Numbered from the stretch's first letter, positions 10,301 through 18,665 are shown. The stretch: 64,000 bases of DNA from Paenibacillus sp. FSL R5-0912 (GCF_000758605.1 NZ_CP009282.1:4898001-4962000); one strand, 5' to 3'. Notes: generated by a model not told the origin, from the letters alone. Numbers and translations are program-made.

Positions 10301-11042
10301 CCTTCACTTTGAGTGAAGTGAACAACAGACCAGCGGAATGAATCCCCCATTCCCGGAAAGCGCTTTCCACTTGCTGCCGGTATTCCACTATGGAGATTTC
10401 CAGTTCTCTGTGCTTGTCGATCTGATTGATGATAAGGTACAGCGGCTTGCCCCAGTCGCTGAGACTTTTGGCAAACGCCAGATTATTCTCCGATTGCACA
10501 TGGTTGTAATCCATAACGTAGAACACGGCATCAGCCAAATGCAGCGCCGAGTGAGTCGCCGCCTGATGCCCCTCATCGGTGGAATCCACCCCCGGAGTAT
10601 CCATTAGAACGCCGTGCTTCCCCAGCAGCGGGACTTCCTCCCAGACCTCAATCGCTAAATATTCAGCACCCTGGCGGCAGTACTCCTGCAGCCGGTCTGG
10701 TGTAGTTTCTATTGCCGGTGCATGACTCCCAGGTGCCTCCGGATCTGCATGAAGCACTACCCGCGGAGCCCCGCTGCGGATCGATACAATATTGGCGCTG
10801 GTTGGAACCGGACCTGATGGCAGCACAGCTTTTCCGCATAGGCCATTAATCATACTGGATTTACCCGCAGAGAAATGTCCGCAGAAGGCAAGGGTCAATT
10901 CTCCCGCTTGCTCTTTAAGTATCAAATCTGCTGCTATCTGCGCACTATTCTGTTCGCCCCAGCTCTCCAGCTTCTGCTTCAGCAGCATAAGCGTTGACGT
11001 ACTGGATATTACTTCCCTCATCCTGCTCCGTTCTGCTCCCAC
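7368..11042 (-). CDS. dynA: Double dynamin-like GTPase (DynA type)
   Basis: 1224 residues, matching the fused two-headed dynamins of Bacillales (B. subtilis DynA/YpbR is about 1190). Head 1: P-loop GHFSAGKSS (55-63), switch DTPGVDST (148), NQID (206). Head 2: P-loop GAFSAGKSS (about 640), DTPGADS (about 795), NASD in the NKxD position (about 858). Each head is followed by long helical, Ala/Glu/Arg-rich stalk sequence. Known members tether and fuse membranes and aid survival of pore-forming stress. The GTG start has AAGGTGG 7 bases upstream. The inter-head segment encoded at about 9230-9660 is extremely GC-rich and Ala/Arg/Pro-rich, unlike the rest, and probably poorly conserved. Confidence 0.9.
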   Translation of the reverse strand: MGAERSRMREVISSTSTLMLLKQKLESWGEQNSAQIAADLILKEQAGELTLAFCGHFSAGKSSMINGLCGKAVLPSGPVPTSANIVSIRSGAPRVVLHADPEAPGSHAPAIETTPDRLQEYCRQGAEYLAIEVWEEVPLLGKHGVLMDTPGVDSTDEGHQAATHSALHLADAVFYVMDYNHVQSENNLAFAKSLSDWGKPLYLIINQIDKHRELEISIVEYRQQVESAFREWGIHSAGLLFTSLKVKDHPLNQWDDLLAVIAALLEQRKELLGYSLSRSIHHTAAAVLAAYREEQQEERSQLLEAAGDAGKEAVEAEIREISQAEELLVQLPERMRLELRSKLDALLGNSNLMPADVRDAAGAYIESSSPGFRRGLLFTAAKREKEQATRLLHWHGLQQREITAQLEWHILQLVRDWAEGAGLWQEGAEPLLKQAFPAVSQQWLADQVKPGTGSSGEALLNFCRTLAAEIKAQFRRAALAFGEQLLAQLPPLLDERRAELSRREAALQRQAHAHAALAALDRAAAARAGELAALLPPRRTLTPGVLPEVRALTAGAPCAASPEQPPRSAAAAHPAAAPWAAGTASPAGGRRRLTQAAAALHAAAGLLREEPAMASAARSLAARAEDLAGGRFTMALFGAFSAGKSSFANALLGEEVLPVSPHPATAAVGRILAPEGGFAHATAAVTMKSAEDFWDDILHSFSVLQLAPPQHTTWTAAVARLQTSGLHPSSLPHAGFLRAAAAGWEESGPLLGTERTVSLQEYRSLVADEKRACFVQSTDLYYDSPLTRSGIVLVDTPGADSLHARHTGVTFGYMKNADAICFVTYYNHAFSKADRSLLAQLGRIKDSFALDKMFFIINASDLASDEAELEEVKQHVTQNLRAGGLTSPRIYALSSLLALEGKSRGVRESYEASGFSSFEEALSEFAGEELPRLSLAAARDSLSSVRLRAEEWQHMALMAADQREEGLRRFRQRRDDAGLRLAQLEREERPIRDLRREGEELLYHVRQRLSFSFGRSFQESFHPSILREEGGHLKDIFIACGRELERSILRELEQELWATTLRLEAAGRRLVTQAAAAAAAELSIPGQELQLLENSDERWPVPAKLDCSLAPLDWAALWSRFRSPRYFFEGPGRADIRTAAEHWFKEAIAAAAVSQEERLLSFYTGAAAAALSLAAEQLREGLAEQEAAMSELLKGGDSAQHWGQIARELSLMEQSFVNMVDSHL

Positions 11043-11275
11043 ACCAACCCCACCTTCTGCAATCTACAACATGTGCATCCATTTATTTATAGATAAGAAT
11101 AGATAAGCTTCGGGCTTCCACTTATGTGAAGCTATAACATTAGTATGTTTATCTGATCAGCAAGAATAGAATAATTACATTTTATCATCAGATTGTCACA
11201 AATCAACTAGCCACTTTTACAAAATCAGCTATAATCCTTCACGAAAAACAAGACTTCGCTGGACTAATCGACCCC

Positions 11276-11320
11276 TTGACAGATGATTCCAGATTTATTA
11301 CTATATCCATAATGGATATA
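11276..11320 (+). promoter_or_regulatory. padR promoter with overlapping palindromic operator
   Basis: TTGACA (11276-11281), a 17-bp spacer and TACTAT (11299-11304) form a good sigma-A promoter for the PadR gene. The 19-bp near-perfect palindrome TATATCCATAATGGATATA (11302-11320) covers the -10 and start site, and half-site copies (GGATAT) follow to about 11335. A PadR repressor binding here would shut off its own transcription. The remaining part of 11043-11275 holds the promoter region of the divergent dynA gene and shows nothing else. Confidence 0.75.
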
Positions 11321-11388
11321 TCATAGTTGGATATAACCAATTACGATATATATCTTAGGTTCTTCTATTATCGGACAGGAGGTGTGTA

Positions 11389-11739
11389 ATGACCAAGAAT
11401 AACCCATTGCAAACGGAGCAATTATCCGACTCAGCTTATTATATTCTGCTCGCGTTGCTCACTCCGAAGCACGGCTATGCAATCATGAAGTACATCGAAG
11501 AGCTAACCGAAGGCGAAGTCAGGATGGGACCCGCTACACTCTATACACTAATCAAGAAACTGCAGAAATCCGGCTACATTCTATTGAACGAGGATGAGGA
11601 TGAACGGCGCAAGACCTATCAGATTACTTCAAGCGGAACGGGTCTGGTGGAGGCTGAGATTGAACGGAGACTGCGCATGTCGAGGCACGGGAATATAGCA
11701 CAGCTAAATGCTAAGGAGGCGTTGACTCATGAAAACTAA
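11389..11739 (+). CDS. PadR-family transcriptional regulator
   Basis: 116 residues. The winged helix spans most of the protein: SAYYILLALLTPKHGYAIMKYIEELTEGEVRMGPATLYTLIKKLQKSGYI, then the wing with DERRKTYQITSSG. The short C-terminal helix is typical of subfamily 2 PadR proteins. AGGAGG lies 9 bases before the ATG. It overlaps the next gene, a DUF2812-type membrane protein, by 11 bp; PadR-DUF2812 pairs are common in Firmicutes, where the regulator usually represses the pair until an unknown signal arrives. A palindrome over its promoter supports autorepression. Confidence 0.93.
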   Translation: MTKNNPLQTEQLSDSAYYILLALLTPKHGYAIMKYIEELTEGEVRMGPATLYTLIKKLQKSGYILLNEDEDERRKTYQITSSGTGLVEAEIERRLRMSRHGNIAQLNAKEALTHEN

Positions 11740-12286
11740 TAAGCAGACACGGTACATTCCGTCTAAAGGACTGGCTTTTGCCGAGCAGAATGAAATGACT
11801 AAACTAAGCAGGTTGTCGGAGAAAGGCTGGCTGCTGGAGCGGTTCTCCCTGTTTGGTTCTGGCTTCATTGTCCGCAGAGGTCCAGCGCATAAGCAAATTT
11901 ATTGTCTGGACATCCAGCATGTGCCGCAGAAGGACCAGAATGAGTACCGTGAAATGTTCGCTGACAGCGGCTGGGGTTATGTGTGTTCCGCCGGGGATAT
12001 GCATATCTTCGTTGCTGAACCGGGAACCGTTCCCATTCATACAGACCGCTCAACACTCTATGAGAAATACCGCAAAATCACCCGTGCCAGCAAAGTTTTC
12101 GCTATTGTAGTCATGCTGCTGACGCTCATCACTTGTGTGCTGCTATATCTTTCCCGGCAGGTGTGGGACCATCAGCTGCTTCAAAACATCTCGCATGTTT
12201 CCCTGCTGCTGTGTGCCGTGTTCTTCCTGCCTTCTCTTATGGTTTACATTGCCTATTCTCTAAGGCTTAGAGCGTTCTCAGATTAG
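11729..12286 (+). CDS. DUF2812-type membrane protein, PadR partner
   Basis: 185 residues. The soluble N-terminal part (about 1-115) has the DUF2812 look: EKGWLLERFSLFGSGFIVRRGP and YREMFADSGWGYVCSAGDMHIF. Two transmembrane helices follow (about 126-146 and 158-180), with a short loop between. AAGGAGG precedes the ATG, which lies inside the end of padR. The biochemical function is unknown. The constant pairing with PadR suggests an envelope protein made when the repressor is relieved, for instance under membrane or antibiotic stress; that is inference. No gene follows it on this strand, and a bidirectional terminator lies about 100 bp downstream. Confidence 0.8.
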   Translation: MKTNKQTRYIPSKGLAFAEQNEMTKLSRLSEKGWLLERFSLFGSGFIVRRGPAHKQIYCLDIQHVPQKDQNEYREMFADSGWGYVCSAGDMHIFVAEPGTVPIHTDRSTLYEKYRKITRASKVFAIVVMLLTLITCVLLYLSRQVWDHQLLQNISHVSLLLCAVFFLPSLMVYIAYSLRLRAFSD

Positions 12287-12386
12287 CCAACCACGCATAT
12301 AACACCACACTCACTAAGGCCTTATCTTCGATGATTACTCAGGAATTTGCCGGGTCCCAGACATATATATTCTTATCGTTTGACGC

Positions 12387-12413
12387 AAAAAGCCGGCCCT
12401 CGGGCCGGCTCTT
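12387..12413. terminator. Bidirectional intrinsic terminator
   Basis: The perfect stem AGCCGGCCC/GGGCCGGCT (12391-12410) is flanked by AAAA on the left and CTTT on the right. It can end the DUF2812 transcript from the left and the nth operon from the right; the latter stop codon is 20 bp away. Confidence 0.85.
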
Positions 12414-12431
12414 TGTACATATGAATTGCTA

Positions 12432-12698
12432 TTAAGCTGTTTCCAGGACTGGAAGCAGGATTTCGAACACTTTACCGTGCTGCAGAATGGTAAGGCCGCG
12501 GGCTTTGTCCTTCATAACAACCACTTCAGGCTTCACGGACATACGTTCCAGGTAGAACTCAGGCACATCGCCGGAATGGCTGATTGTGATGCCCTCTACT
12601 TCCTGCTCTTCATTTTCTTCCATAGGGCTGTCCACCACACGGTCAAAAATATCGGAGAACGCTTCAAAATTATCGGTGTATACAGAAATGCACTTCAT
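12432..12698 (-). CDS. Small conserved acidic protein of unknown function, co-transcribed with nth
   Basis: 88 residues (MKCISVYTDNFEAFSDIFDR...), acidic in the middle (SPMEENEEQEVEG), no membrane segment, no Cys pair, no motif I can name. It starts 2 bp after the nth stop codon and is followed by a strong terminator, so it is the last gene of the nth operon. From memory, similar proteins occur widely in Paenibacillus and are sometimes mislabelled as transhydrogenase subunits; the sequence gives no support for that label. The clean codon pattern and tight spacing make it a real gene. Confidence 0.78.
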   Translation of the reverse strand: MKCISVYTDNFEAFSDIFDRVVDSPMEENEEQEVEGITISHSGDVPEFYLERMSVKPEVVVMKDKARGLTILQHGKVFEILLPVLETA

Positions 12699-12700
12699 CT

Positions 12701-13411
12701 CTATCCCATCCTCTTCTTCATCTCTAAATCTTTGTTTGATTTCGTATGAACCTTATCTTTCCTGATTACAGCGGTTTTCATACGTTTTTTGCCTTCCCGG
12801 CATACATCCAGCAGCGGGCAGACCTGACATTGCGGATTCTGCGACTTACAGTGATAACGCCCGAAAAAGATCAGCCGGTGGTGCGTTAACGTCCATTCGT
12901 CACGCGGCACCGCCTTCATCAGCTTCTTCTCCACTTCCAGCACCGAATCTTTCCAGCCCGCAAGCGCGAGCCGTTTGGCTACCCGTTCCACATGAGTATC
13001 CACGGCAATGGCCGGTACGCCGAAAGCGTTGGATATGACCACATTCGCAGTCTTGCGGCCGACACCCGGTAAGGTTACCAGCAAATCATGGGCCTGAGGC
13101 ACTTCTCCGCCATACTGCTCAATCAGAATGGAGCAGAGGTTCTGAATATGCTTGGCCTTGTTGCGAAATAAGCCAATCCGCCGGATATCCCGCTCGAGCT
13201 CTTCAAGCGGCACTGAAATGTAGTCGATTGGAGCCTTATACTTCTGAAACAGGTCCTCGGTCACCTTGTTCACTGTTGCGTCCGTACATTGGGCCGAGAG
13301 CAGCACCGCTATAGTTAGCTCAAAAGCGTTACTATGGTTCAGCTCGCAATGCGCATCAGGGAACATGCCTCCGATGGTATCCAGGATGTGGCGGACTTCT
13401 GCAACTTTCAT
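12701..13411 (-). CDS. nth: Endonuclease III, DNA glycosylase/AP lyase
   Basis: 236 residues. The helix-hairpin-helix LVTLPGVGRKTANVV carries the catalytic Lys (near 120), the catalytic Asp is in IAVDTHVERVAKRL (near 138), and the [4Fe-4S] ligands form C-x6-C-x2-C-x5-C (CKSQNPQCQVCPLLDVC, about 189-205). It removes oxidised pyrimidines and cleaves the abasic site in base excision repair. Compared with the usual 210-220 residues it has a basic C-terminal tail of about 30 residues (KKRMKTAVIRKDKVHTKSNK). GGAGGGG lies before the ATG. In B. subtilis nth follows asnS-dnaD; here those genes sit 17 kb away. Confidence 0.96.
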   Translation of the reverse strand: MKVAEVRHILDTIGGMFPDAHCELNHSNAFELTIAVLLSAQCTDATVNKVTEDLFQKYKAPIDYISVPLEELERDIRRIGLFRNKAKHIQNLCSILIEQYGGEVPQAHDLLVTLPGVGRKTANVVISNAFGVPAIAVDTHVERVAKRLALAGWKDSVLEVEKKLMKAVPRDEWTLTHHRLIFFGRYHCKSQNPQCQVCPLLDVCREGKKRMKTAVIRKDKVHTKSNKDLEMKKRMG

Positions 13412-13548
13412 AGCGTCCCCTCCACGGAGTACTTACACCCGCAGTTTCATACGGGCATAACTTCTCTAAATAAAAGAAATATAAGCAAAGAATACATTAT
13501 ATCGTATACTTCCATAGCGTTCAAGTGAACACAGCGCTGTCCTTATAT

Positions 13549-13593
13549 TTCAAAAAAAACGTCTTGATTCAGGACAAAATCCTGAATCAAGAC
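13549..13593 (-). terminator. Intrinsic terminator of the amidase-GerMN-SLH operon
   Basis: A perfect 14-bp stem GTCTTGATTCAGGA/TCCTGAATCAAGAC (13561-13593) with a 5-base loop is followed on the minus strand by T8. It lies about 30 bp beyond the SLH gene stop. Confidence 0.93.
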
Positions 13594-13623
13594 GGTGTTT
13601 CACACGGAAAATCACCAAAACGA

Positions 13624-16434
13624 TTATTGTTTCACTATTTCCACGATCTTGTCGTTGTTGAAATACATTATAATATTATCATTTTCTTTGAGAGATTGCA
13701 CGGGTAAAGTCGTGTCACCTTGATGAATATATGCATTTGCCGCAAGTACAAACTTATAATTTTCATTCAGAGTGGCGCGTTTGGTCATGACTTCACTCGT
13801 TGCACTCTCATAGCGTGCGAAGGTGCGGCTAAGCTGACTGAATACTGAAATAATAATTACTCCACTGGCATCCTTACGCGCTATCACACGGTCCGCTGTA
13901 GTAAGGCCACTCAGATCAGTAGTGGTTACACCGTCACGGGTAATTCTCACCCCAGCACTGGCGGCGAAATTCTGGGACACACCGGAATAATCCTTTACAG
14001 TGAAAGTTCTGGCTGCAGCGTCAACCGCAGAGACTTGACCGGAATACTGCTTAACCGATTGCATCGACAATGCTGTGGCTCCGTCAAAGTTAATATTCAC
14101 ATAATCGCCTGTCTTTATTTCACTAAGTGTGATTGTCTGGCCCGCCTCATTACTAAGAGGAACGGCCGCTACATAAATATCGCTGGTTCCGCTGCCTGAC
14201 TTGACAGTGACTTTGTTAGTATTGGCATTCACTCCTGCAACCTCAAGCTGTACCGATGAGGCTACCCGCAGGACCGAAATTATCTCTTGATTGCCGGTGA
14301 GCACTGCAGTTACTGGTACATTCACCGAAACATCTGCCATAGTCGCACTGGTTTTGCCAAATATATCTACGTTAAGCGGATATCCCATGGTCATCAGCTG
14401 GCCATTGCTCATTTTGAAAACAATGGTCCTAGTCGAGGCATTAATGGCAGTCAGTATACCGGAATATTTGGTAGATAGCTCAACTGACAATGCCCGCTCA
14501 TTAATCGAAGTCACATCTACTTTCCGGTTTTCGGCAAGCCTTGCACCCATACTGGTAATTGATGTTGTCGGGGTACCATCATAAGACATCTTAGTATTTG
14601 TATCGAGCTTGATTACATGTGCTTTGCCAAGATTATCAGTGAAGGTAAGGAATTGGGTCTTCGCGTTAAAATCAACCACTGTTGCTCCGGTAAACTGATT
14701 GATTTGCCGGCTGACCACCTCAATATGGGTCACCTGATCACTGCTGTTCAGCGTAAGCTGAACATTGTCTCCGCCTGTTTTATCAGAGATTAGATCACCT
14801 ATCACAGGATTAGCCACATTTGGAATTACAATTACCGGTTTACTGGCCAGAAGTTTAACTTCACGGCTGCCATCTGTCTTTTGATAGACAATGGTAGAAT
14901 CCGTCAACTCATATATAAAGCCCTTAACAGTACGCTCTATACCAGAAGTAACCTCTACAGAACGGATCAGGTTATCCTTGATCGTGTAGGAGACGGCAGC
15001 ACCTGCCTTCAAATCAGCCGGCAGAAGAATGGAATTCTGGGAACTGAATAATGAAATCCCATCCTCCCACTTAAAGCTTTCCGTTGTTCCGTCTGTATTC
15101 TTGAACGTTATGCTCTTGGAAGCCGCATCTACATTCTGAATCGTGCCGGTTGCAGTCTTATTAACTACGCCAGAGGTCACTTGGACCTTCACCACTTTAT
15201 GAGAACCGCTGAACGTTTCACGGGTCAATCTTATCTTGCTGCCTGCAGTAATCGATGACGGCTGGATCACTGTACCATTCACATCGGTGAATACAGTACC
15301 GGCATCATAGTCATACTGATCATAACCCAATGCTGAATCCACCCAGACAATACCTGAAGAGACCTTGGTAAAAGTACCCTCAGCCTGATCGAGTTGTTGT
15401 GTCGGATCAGTCAGCTCTACATAAGCTGCGCTATACGTTGCACCGATAACGGTCACTTTGGTGTAGGGCTGTATCTCGTTCAGAGAGATGCGGGTCTCTG
15501 AAGTACTTGTGAAATAAGCAGTGTTCGCATTCAAAGTGAAGTCCGTAGTGCTGCCGTTACTAAATAGTGTCAGCTTGCCGTCTTTCAGTGAACTTACCGT
15601 TCCTTTGAATGTATTATCGTAGTCAAGCGTGTTGTGCGCCTCAGCACGGCTGAAGAAGGTGGCAAGCTGGGCACGGGTTACTGCGCCCTGCGGGTCGAAG
15701 CGGTTGCCGTCCAGTCCGTTGGCCAGGCCTAGATCAACTGCGGTGTTAATATAGCCGCGCTTATTCGCAGATACCTTGGAATCATCGGCAAAACCGGTCG
15801 GTTCACCCGCTGCCGCTGCTGCAGATGCACTCTTACCCAGTGCCCGGACCAGTAATTCTGCAACCCACTCTCGGCTGGCCTTGCGTTCTCCCCAAGAGAT
15901 CTTCAGGTTATCTACAGCCATTTCTACCGTCTTATCCAGCAGTCCCTGCTGAAATGCTAGCACAACATAAGGCTTGTAATAGTTAGTTACCATGAAATCA
16001 GCAGGAAGAACCACATCTGTGCTTGTGTTTACGTTGCCCTGCAGTTTCATAAAGCGCAGCGCCATCAGAACAGCCTCTTGCTGGGTAACGGAGTCACCCG
16101 GACGGAATAAGCCGTTATTACCGACAACAATACCTTGGGAAGCCAGCTTGTAAATATGCTTTTCGGCCCAGAAGCCCGTTTTAACATCACTAAATATCCC
16201 TGCAGCTGTTGCTGCACTCTGGGTAGTTACCGCTGCAATTGGTGTTCCGGTTGAGGTACTGTCGGCAAACACCGCTCCTGTACCGCCAAGCACCATAGTG
16301 CCGGCCAGAACAGCGGACACCGCTTTAGCAGAATAAGACTGAACCTTACGCTTTAATTTTTTGTGACCGGACAATTCGATATTCCCCTCTCCATGGCTTA
16401 TCTGAATTTCTATGTTGGCTATTTCGTCAGCCAT
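13624..16434 (-). CDS. S-layer homology domain protein, cell-surface
   Basis: 936 residues. A hydrophilic N-terminal extension of about 34 residues precedes a signal peptide (basic KKLKRKVQ, hydrophobic AVSAVLAGTMVLGG, cleavage near VFADS at 57). Three SLH domains follow (about 78-265), e.g. FSDVKTGFWAEKHIYKLASQGIVVGNNGLFRPGDSVTQQE; these bind pyruvylated wall polymer. The remaining 650 residues are many short Thr/Ser/Val-rich beta modules with recurring phrases (GTIQNVDAASKSITFKNTDG; GQVSAVDAAARTFTVKDYSG), each about 55-70 residues. It is third in the operon amidase-GerMN lipoprotein-SLH. The ribosome site is weak (CAGGAA). Role: surface-layer or wall-attached structural protein; no catalytic motif seen. 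Confidence 0.9.
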   Translation of the reverse strand: MADEIANIEIQISHGEGNIELSGHKKLKRKVQSYSAKAVSAVLAGTMVLGGTGAVFADSTSTGTPIAAVTTQSAATAAGIFSDVKTGFWAEKHIYKLASQGIVVGNNGLFRPGDSVTQQEAVLMALRFMKLQGNVNTSTDVVLPADFMVTNYYKPYVVLAFQQGLLDKTVEMAVDNLKISWGERKASREWVAELLVRALGKSASAAAAAGEPTGFADDSKVSANKRGYINTAVDLGLANGLDGNRFDPQGAVTRAQLATFFSRAEAHNTLDYDNTFKGTVSSLKDGKLTLFSNGSTTDFTLNANTAYFTSTSETRISLNEIQPYTKVTVIGATYSAAYVELTDPTQQLDQAEGTFTKVSSGIVWVDSALGYDQYDYDAGTVFTDVNGTVIQPSSITAGSKIRLTRETFSGSHKVVKVQVTSGVVNKTATGTIQNVDAASKSITFKNTDGTTESFKWEDGISLFSSQNSILLPADLKAGAAVSYTIKDNLIRSVEVTSGIERTVKGFIYELTDSTIVYQKTDGSREVKLLASKPVIVIPNVANPVIGDLISDKTGGDNVQLTLNSSDQVTHIEVVSRQINQFTGATVVDFNAKTQFLTFTDNLGKAHVIKLDTNTKMSYDGTPTTSITSMGARLAENRKVDVTSINERALSVELSTKYSGILTAINASTRTIVFKMSNGQLMTMGYPLNVDIFGKTSATMADVSVNVPVTAVLTGNQEIISVLRVASSVQLEVAGVNANTNKVTVKSGSGTSDIYVAAVPLSNEAGQTITLSEIKTGDYVNINFDGATALSMQSVKQYSGQVSAVDAAARTFTVKDYSGVSQNFAASAGVRITRDGVTTTDLSGLTTADRVIARKDASGVIIISVFSQLSRTFARYESATSEVMTKRATLNENYKFVLAANAYIHQGDTTLPVQSLKENDNIIMYFNNDKIVEIVKQ

Positions 16435-16456
16435 TAGCCTAATTCCTGCGTAATGC

Positions 16457-17113
16457 TTACAATCCGTTATTCTCTCGGGTCATTGGATGCACGAGGTCCA
16501 CATGTCCCATCAGGCTCTCGACTTGTTCTCCGTCTACCAGAACATCGATATTCTTCACTTCTTCAAACTGGAAGAAGGTCTTGGATAACGCGCTGATTGC
16601 CAGGGCTTCACCGCCTGCACCAAGCTGTGCTTCATCCGGCTTATGAATATCCAGAACAATCTGTCCATTCGTGAATTCCAGAGATTTCAGCTCAATTTTG
16701 CTCCAAAGCGGAATCTGGTCGGCATTCTTGCTGCTCTGGAGAGACTTAAAGGCCTCTGAGTATTTTTCTTTGGCATCTGTGAAGCTGACAGAGACTTCGG
16801 CCGCCACCAGATCAGTCTGCTGAGGATCTGTATAATAGACCTGGATATTCTGGCTTTGCTTCTCTGGCGCTGCCGGCTGCTCAGTAGCTACAGGAGCTTC
16901 CGTAGCTGCAGGCTCCGGCGTACTTGTAGCCTGAGGTGCATTAGTGCTATTAGCACTGCTGGCGTTCCCTGCGTCCCCTTCCGCTCCGCTCGATACGGCG
17001 GATGAATCCTGTCCGGCTGCATCGGCCGGTGAGGCGGTTGGTTTGTCACCGCATCCCGAAATTACTGCGAGCAGTAATACTGCTATACCTGCATATGTCA
17101 ATTTCTTGTTCAT
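16457..17113 (-). CDS. GerMN-domain lipoprotein
   Basis: 218 residues from the ATG at 17113, preceded by GGGGG; longer readings add residues that derive from a hairpin and have no ribosome site. The N-terminus is a lipoprotein signal (AVLLLAVISGC, Cys near 20). A Ser/Ala/Thr/Glu-rich low-complexity tether follows to about residue 85. The C-terminal half resembles the GerMN (sporulation/spore germination) domain: QVYYTDPQQTDLVAAEVSVSF, PLWSKIELKSLEFTNGQIVLD. GerMN proteins are often found beside amidases and may bind peptidoglycan at septa. It lies between an amidase and an SLH protein, consistent with a wall-remodelling role. Confidence 0.8.
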   Translation of the reverse strand: MNKKLTYAGIAVLLLAVISGCGDKPTASPADAAGQDSSAVSSGAEGDAGNASSANSTNAPQATSTPEPAATEAPVATEQPAAPEKQSQNIQVYYTDPQQTDLVAAEVSVSFTDAKEKYSEAFKSLQSSKNADQIPLWSKIELKSLEFTNGQIVLDIHKPDEAQLGAGGEALAISALSKTFFQFEEVKNIDVLVDGEQVESLMGHVDLVHPMTRENNGL

Positions 17114-17140
17114 CACTAAATAACCCCCTCCATATGAATA

Positions 17141-17219
17141 CGGGCGGGACAGGGCCGCAAAGTCTCTTTGACCCCAATCCATGGCCGAAATCCGACTTTG
17201 CGGCCCTGGCTACCGCCCG
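17141..17219 (-). repeat. Large inverted repeat between amidase and GerMN genes
   Basis: Arms AGGGCCGCAAAGTC (17151-17164) and GACTTTGCGGCCCT (17194-17207) are perfectly complementary and extend, after a small asymmetric bulge, by CGGGCGG (17141-17147) and CCGCCCG (17213-17219). The loop is 29 nt. There is no T-run, so it is not a plain terminator. It begins 4 bp after the amidase stop and ends 28 bp before the GerMN start, so it is within the operon transcript and may stabilise or process it. Confidence 0.8.
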
Positions 17220-17222
17220 TTG

Positions 17223-18665
17223 TTATTGAACCCCGAGATATTCCTTAATCCCGCTTACCATTGATGCAGCAACTTTGTTCTGAAGTGATTCCGTGAACAG
17301 AAGTGCCTCATCATTCTTGTTGCTGAGGTAGCCAACTTCAAGCAGTACCGCAGGCATCGTTGTCTCGCGTATAACGTGGAAGTTGCCGTAACGTACGCCC
17401 CGGTTACTAAGTCCGGTAGCCTGTACAAGATACTTGTGCATCACATTCGCCAGAGCCTTGCTGGCTTCGCGCTGATAGTAGGTCTCCGTTCCGCTTGCTG
17501 CGGAAGAGCCGCTGCTGTTGGCATGGACAGAGATGAATAAATCAGCCTTGAGGTTGTTAGCAATTGCCGCCCTGTCCTTCAGTTCAAGGAAGGTGTCATC
17601 ACTGCGGGTCAGAACCACGTCAATTTTGTTCTCCTGCTTCAGCAGCTCCGCCGCCTTCAGAATAACAGCCAGATTGAAATTCTTCTCGTATTTACCGGTA
17701 ACACCAACGGCCCCGGAATCCTTGGCGCCATGCCCGGCATCGAGCACCACCAGTTTACGCCCGCTGTTGCCGGGCTGTGTAGAAGTATCTCCAGTGCTCT
17801 GCGCATTCAAATCAATGACAATCAGCTTGGAGACATCGCCCGAAACTTCAACGCTATAATTTCTCGAAGTAGTAAGGTCAATTACAAAACGTACAGTGTA
17901 CGGGGCGGTACTATAGAGCGAGTAACGCACACCGGATACATCCGGATAATCAGTAACCGTAAGCATACCGTTCAGGTTGGGATCCAGCTGTTGTCCTGTA
18001 CCGAATACATCCGAGAAAGTGGCATTCGGCAAGTCAATTACAATCCGGTCCGGTCCGCTCACTTTGGAAACCATCGGCTGGGTGTTGCCCTCAAGTGCAA
18101 TGGTTAGCCTGTTCTCATTGAAGCTGATTCCGTTAATCATGCTCAGGCCGCTTGCCGCATCATCCGGCGGGACTACAACAGTTCCCCCGTCTCCGTTACT
18201 TCCACCTGTTTCTGTGTTAGTATCCGGGATTTCCGGGGTAATAAGATCTACAATCTTATTCGTATTGTCCCATTTGACTGTAAGGCCAAACTGCTCTCCG
18301 ATGAATCTGATCGGCACGAGAGTTGTACCGTTCCGCAGAAGCGGTGACGTCGTCAAGATCACGGTCTTACCGTCTACGGAGGCTGCAGTCTGATTAACGA
18401 TCAGCTGCATAGTCTTACCTTGCTGTTCAATCGTAACGGTCTTGCTTGTCTGATTCCAGTTCACCTTGTATCCAAGGTTCTCAGCGATCATTCTTAGCGG
18501 TACCATAATGGAGTTGTTTACATTTTCCACCGGAACATCCTGCCCTGCGGTCAGTTCCTGTCCATCCAGGAAAATCTTGTTGGTAGCCGCAGCAGCTTGT
18601 CCTTGCCCCGGCAGAATCACAACAAAGAACAACAGCAGCAACAGCATACAAGCAAATTTCTTCAT
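17223..18665 (-). CDS. N-acetylmuramoyl-L-alanine amidase, Amidase_3 with CuAO-N and AMIN domains (copy 1)
   Basis: 480 residues: signal peptide (1-24), copper-amine-oxidase-N-like domain (about 28-140, MVPLRMIAENLGYKVNWNQTSKTVTIEQ and LVPIRFIGEQFGLTVKWD), Gly/Thr linker, AMIN domain (about 170-290, RLTIALEG..DRIVIDLPNATF), then Amidase_3 (about 305-478). Zinc ligands are His in VVLDAGHGAKDSG, Glu in GKYEKNFN and His in FISVHANSSG; the catalytic Glu is in AVLLEVGYLSN. It cuts the bond between muramic acid and the stem peptide. A paralog lies immediately upstream (18829-20403). An ECF-type promoter lies at 18744-18772, so this gene heads the operon that continues with GerMN and SLH genes. Confidence 0.93.
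   Translation of the reverse strand: MKKFACMLLLLLFFVVILPGQGQAAAATNKIFLDGQELTAGQDVPVENVNNSIMVPLRMIAENLGYKVNWNQTSKTVTIEQQGKTMQLIVNQTAASVDGKTVILTTSPLLRNGTTLVPIRFIGEQFGLTVKWDNTNKIVDLITPEIPDTNTETGGSNGDGGTVVVPPDDAASGLSMINGISFNENRLTIALEGNTQPMVSKVSGPDRIVIDLPNATFSDVFGTGQQLDPNLNGMLTVTDYPDVSGVRYSLYSTAPYTVRFVIDLTTSRNYSVEVSGDVSKLIVIDLNAQSTGDTSTQPGNSGRKLVVLDAGHGAKDSGAVGVTGKYEKNFNLAVILKAAELLKQENKIDVVLTRSDDTFLELKDRAAIANNLKADLFISVHANSSGSSAASGTETYYQREASKALANVMHKYLVQATGLSNRGVRYGNFHVIRETTMPAVLLEVGYLSNKNDEALLFTESLQNKVAASMVSGIKEYLGVQ

Noticed and set aside
12432-12698. NAD(P) transhydrogenase subunit label for the small gene after nth
   Set aside because: Eighty-eight residues without a nucleotide-binding or membrane segment cannot support that function.
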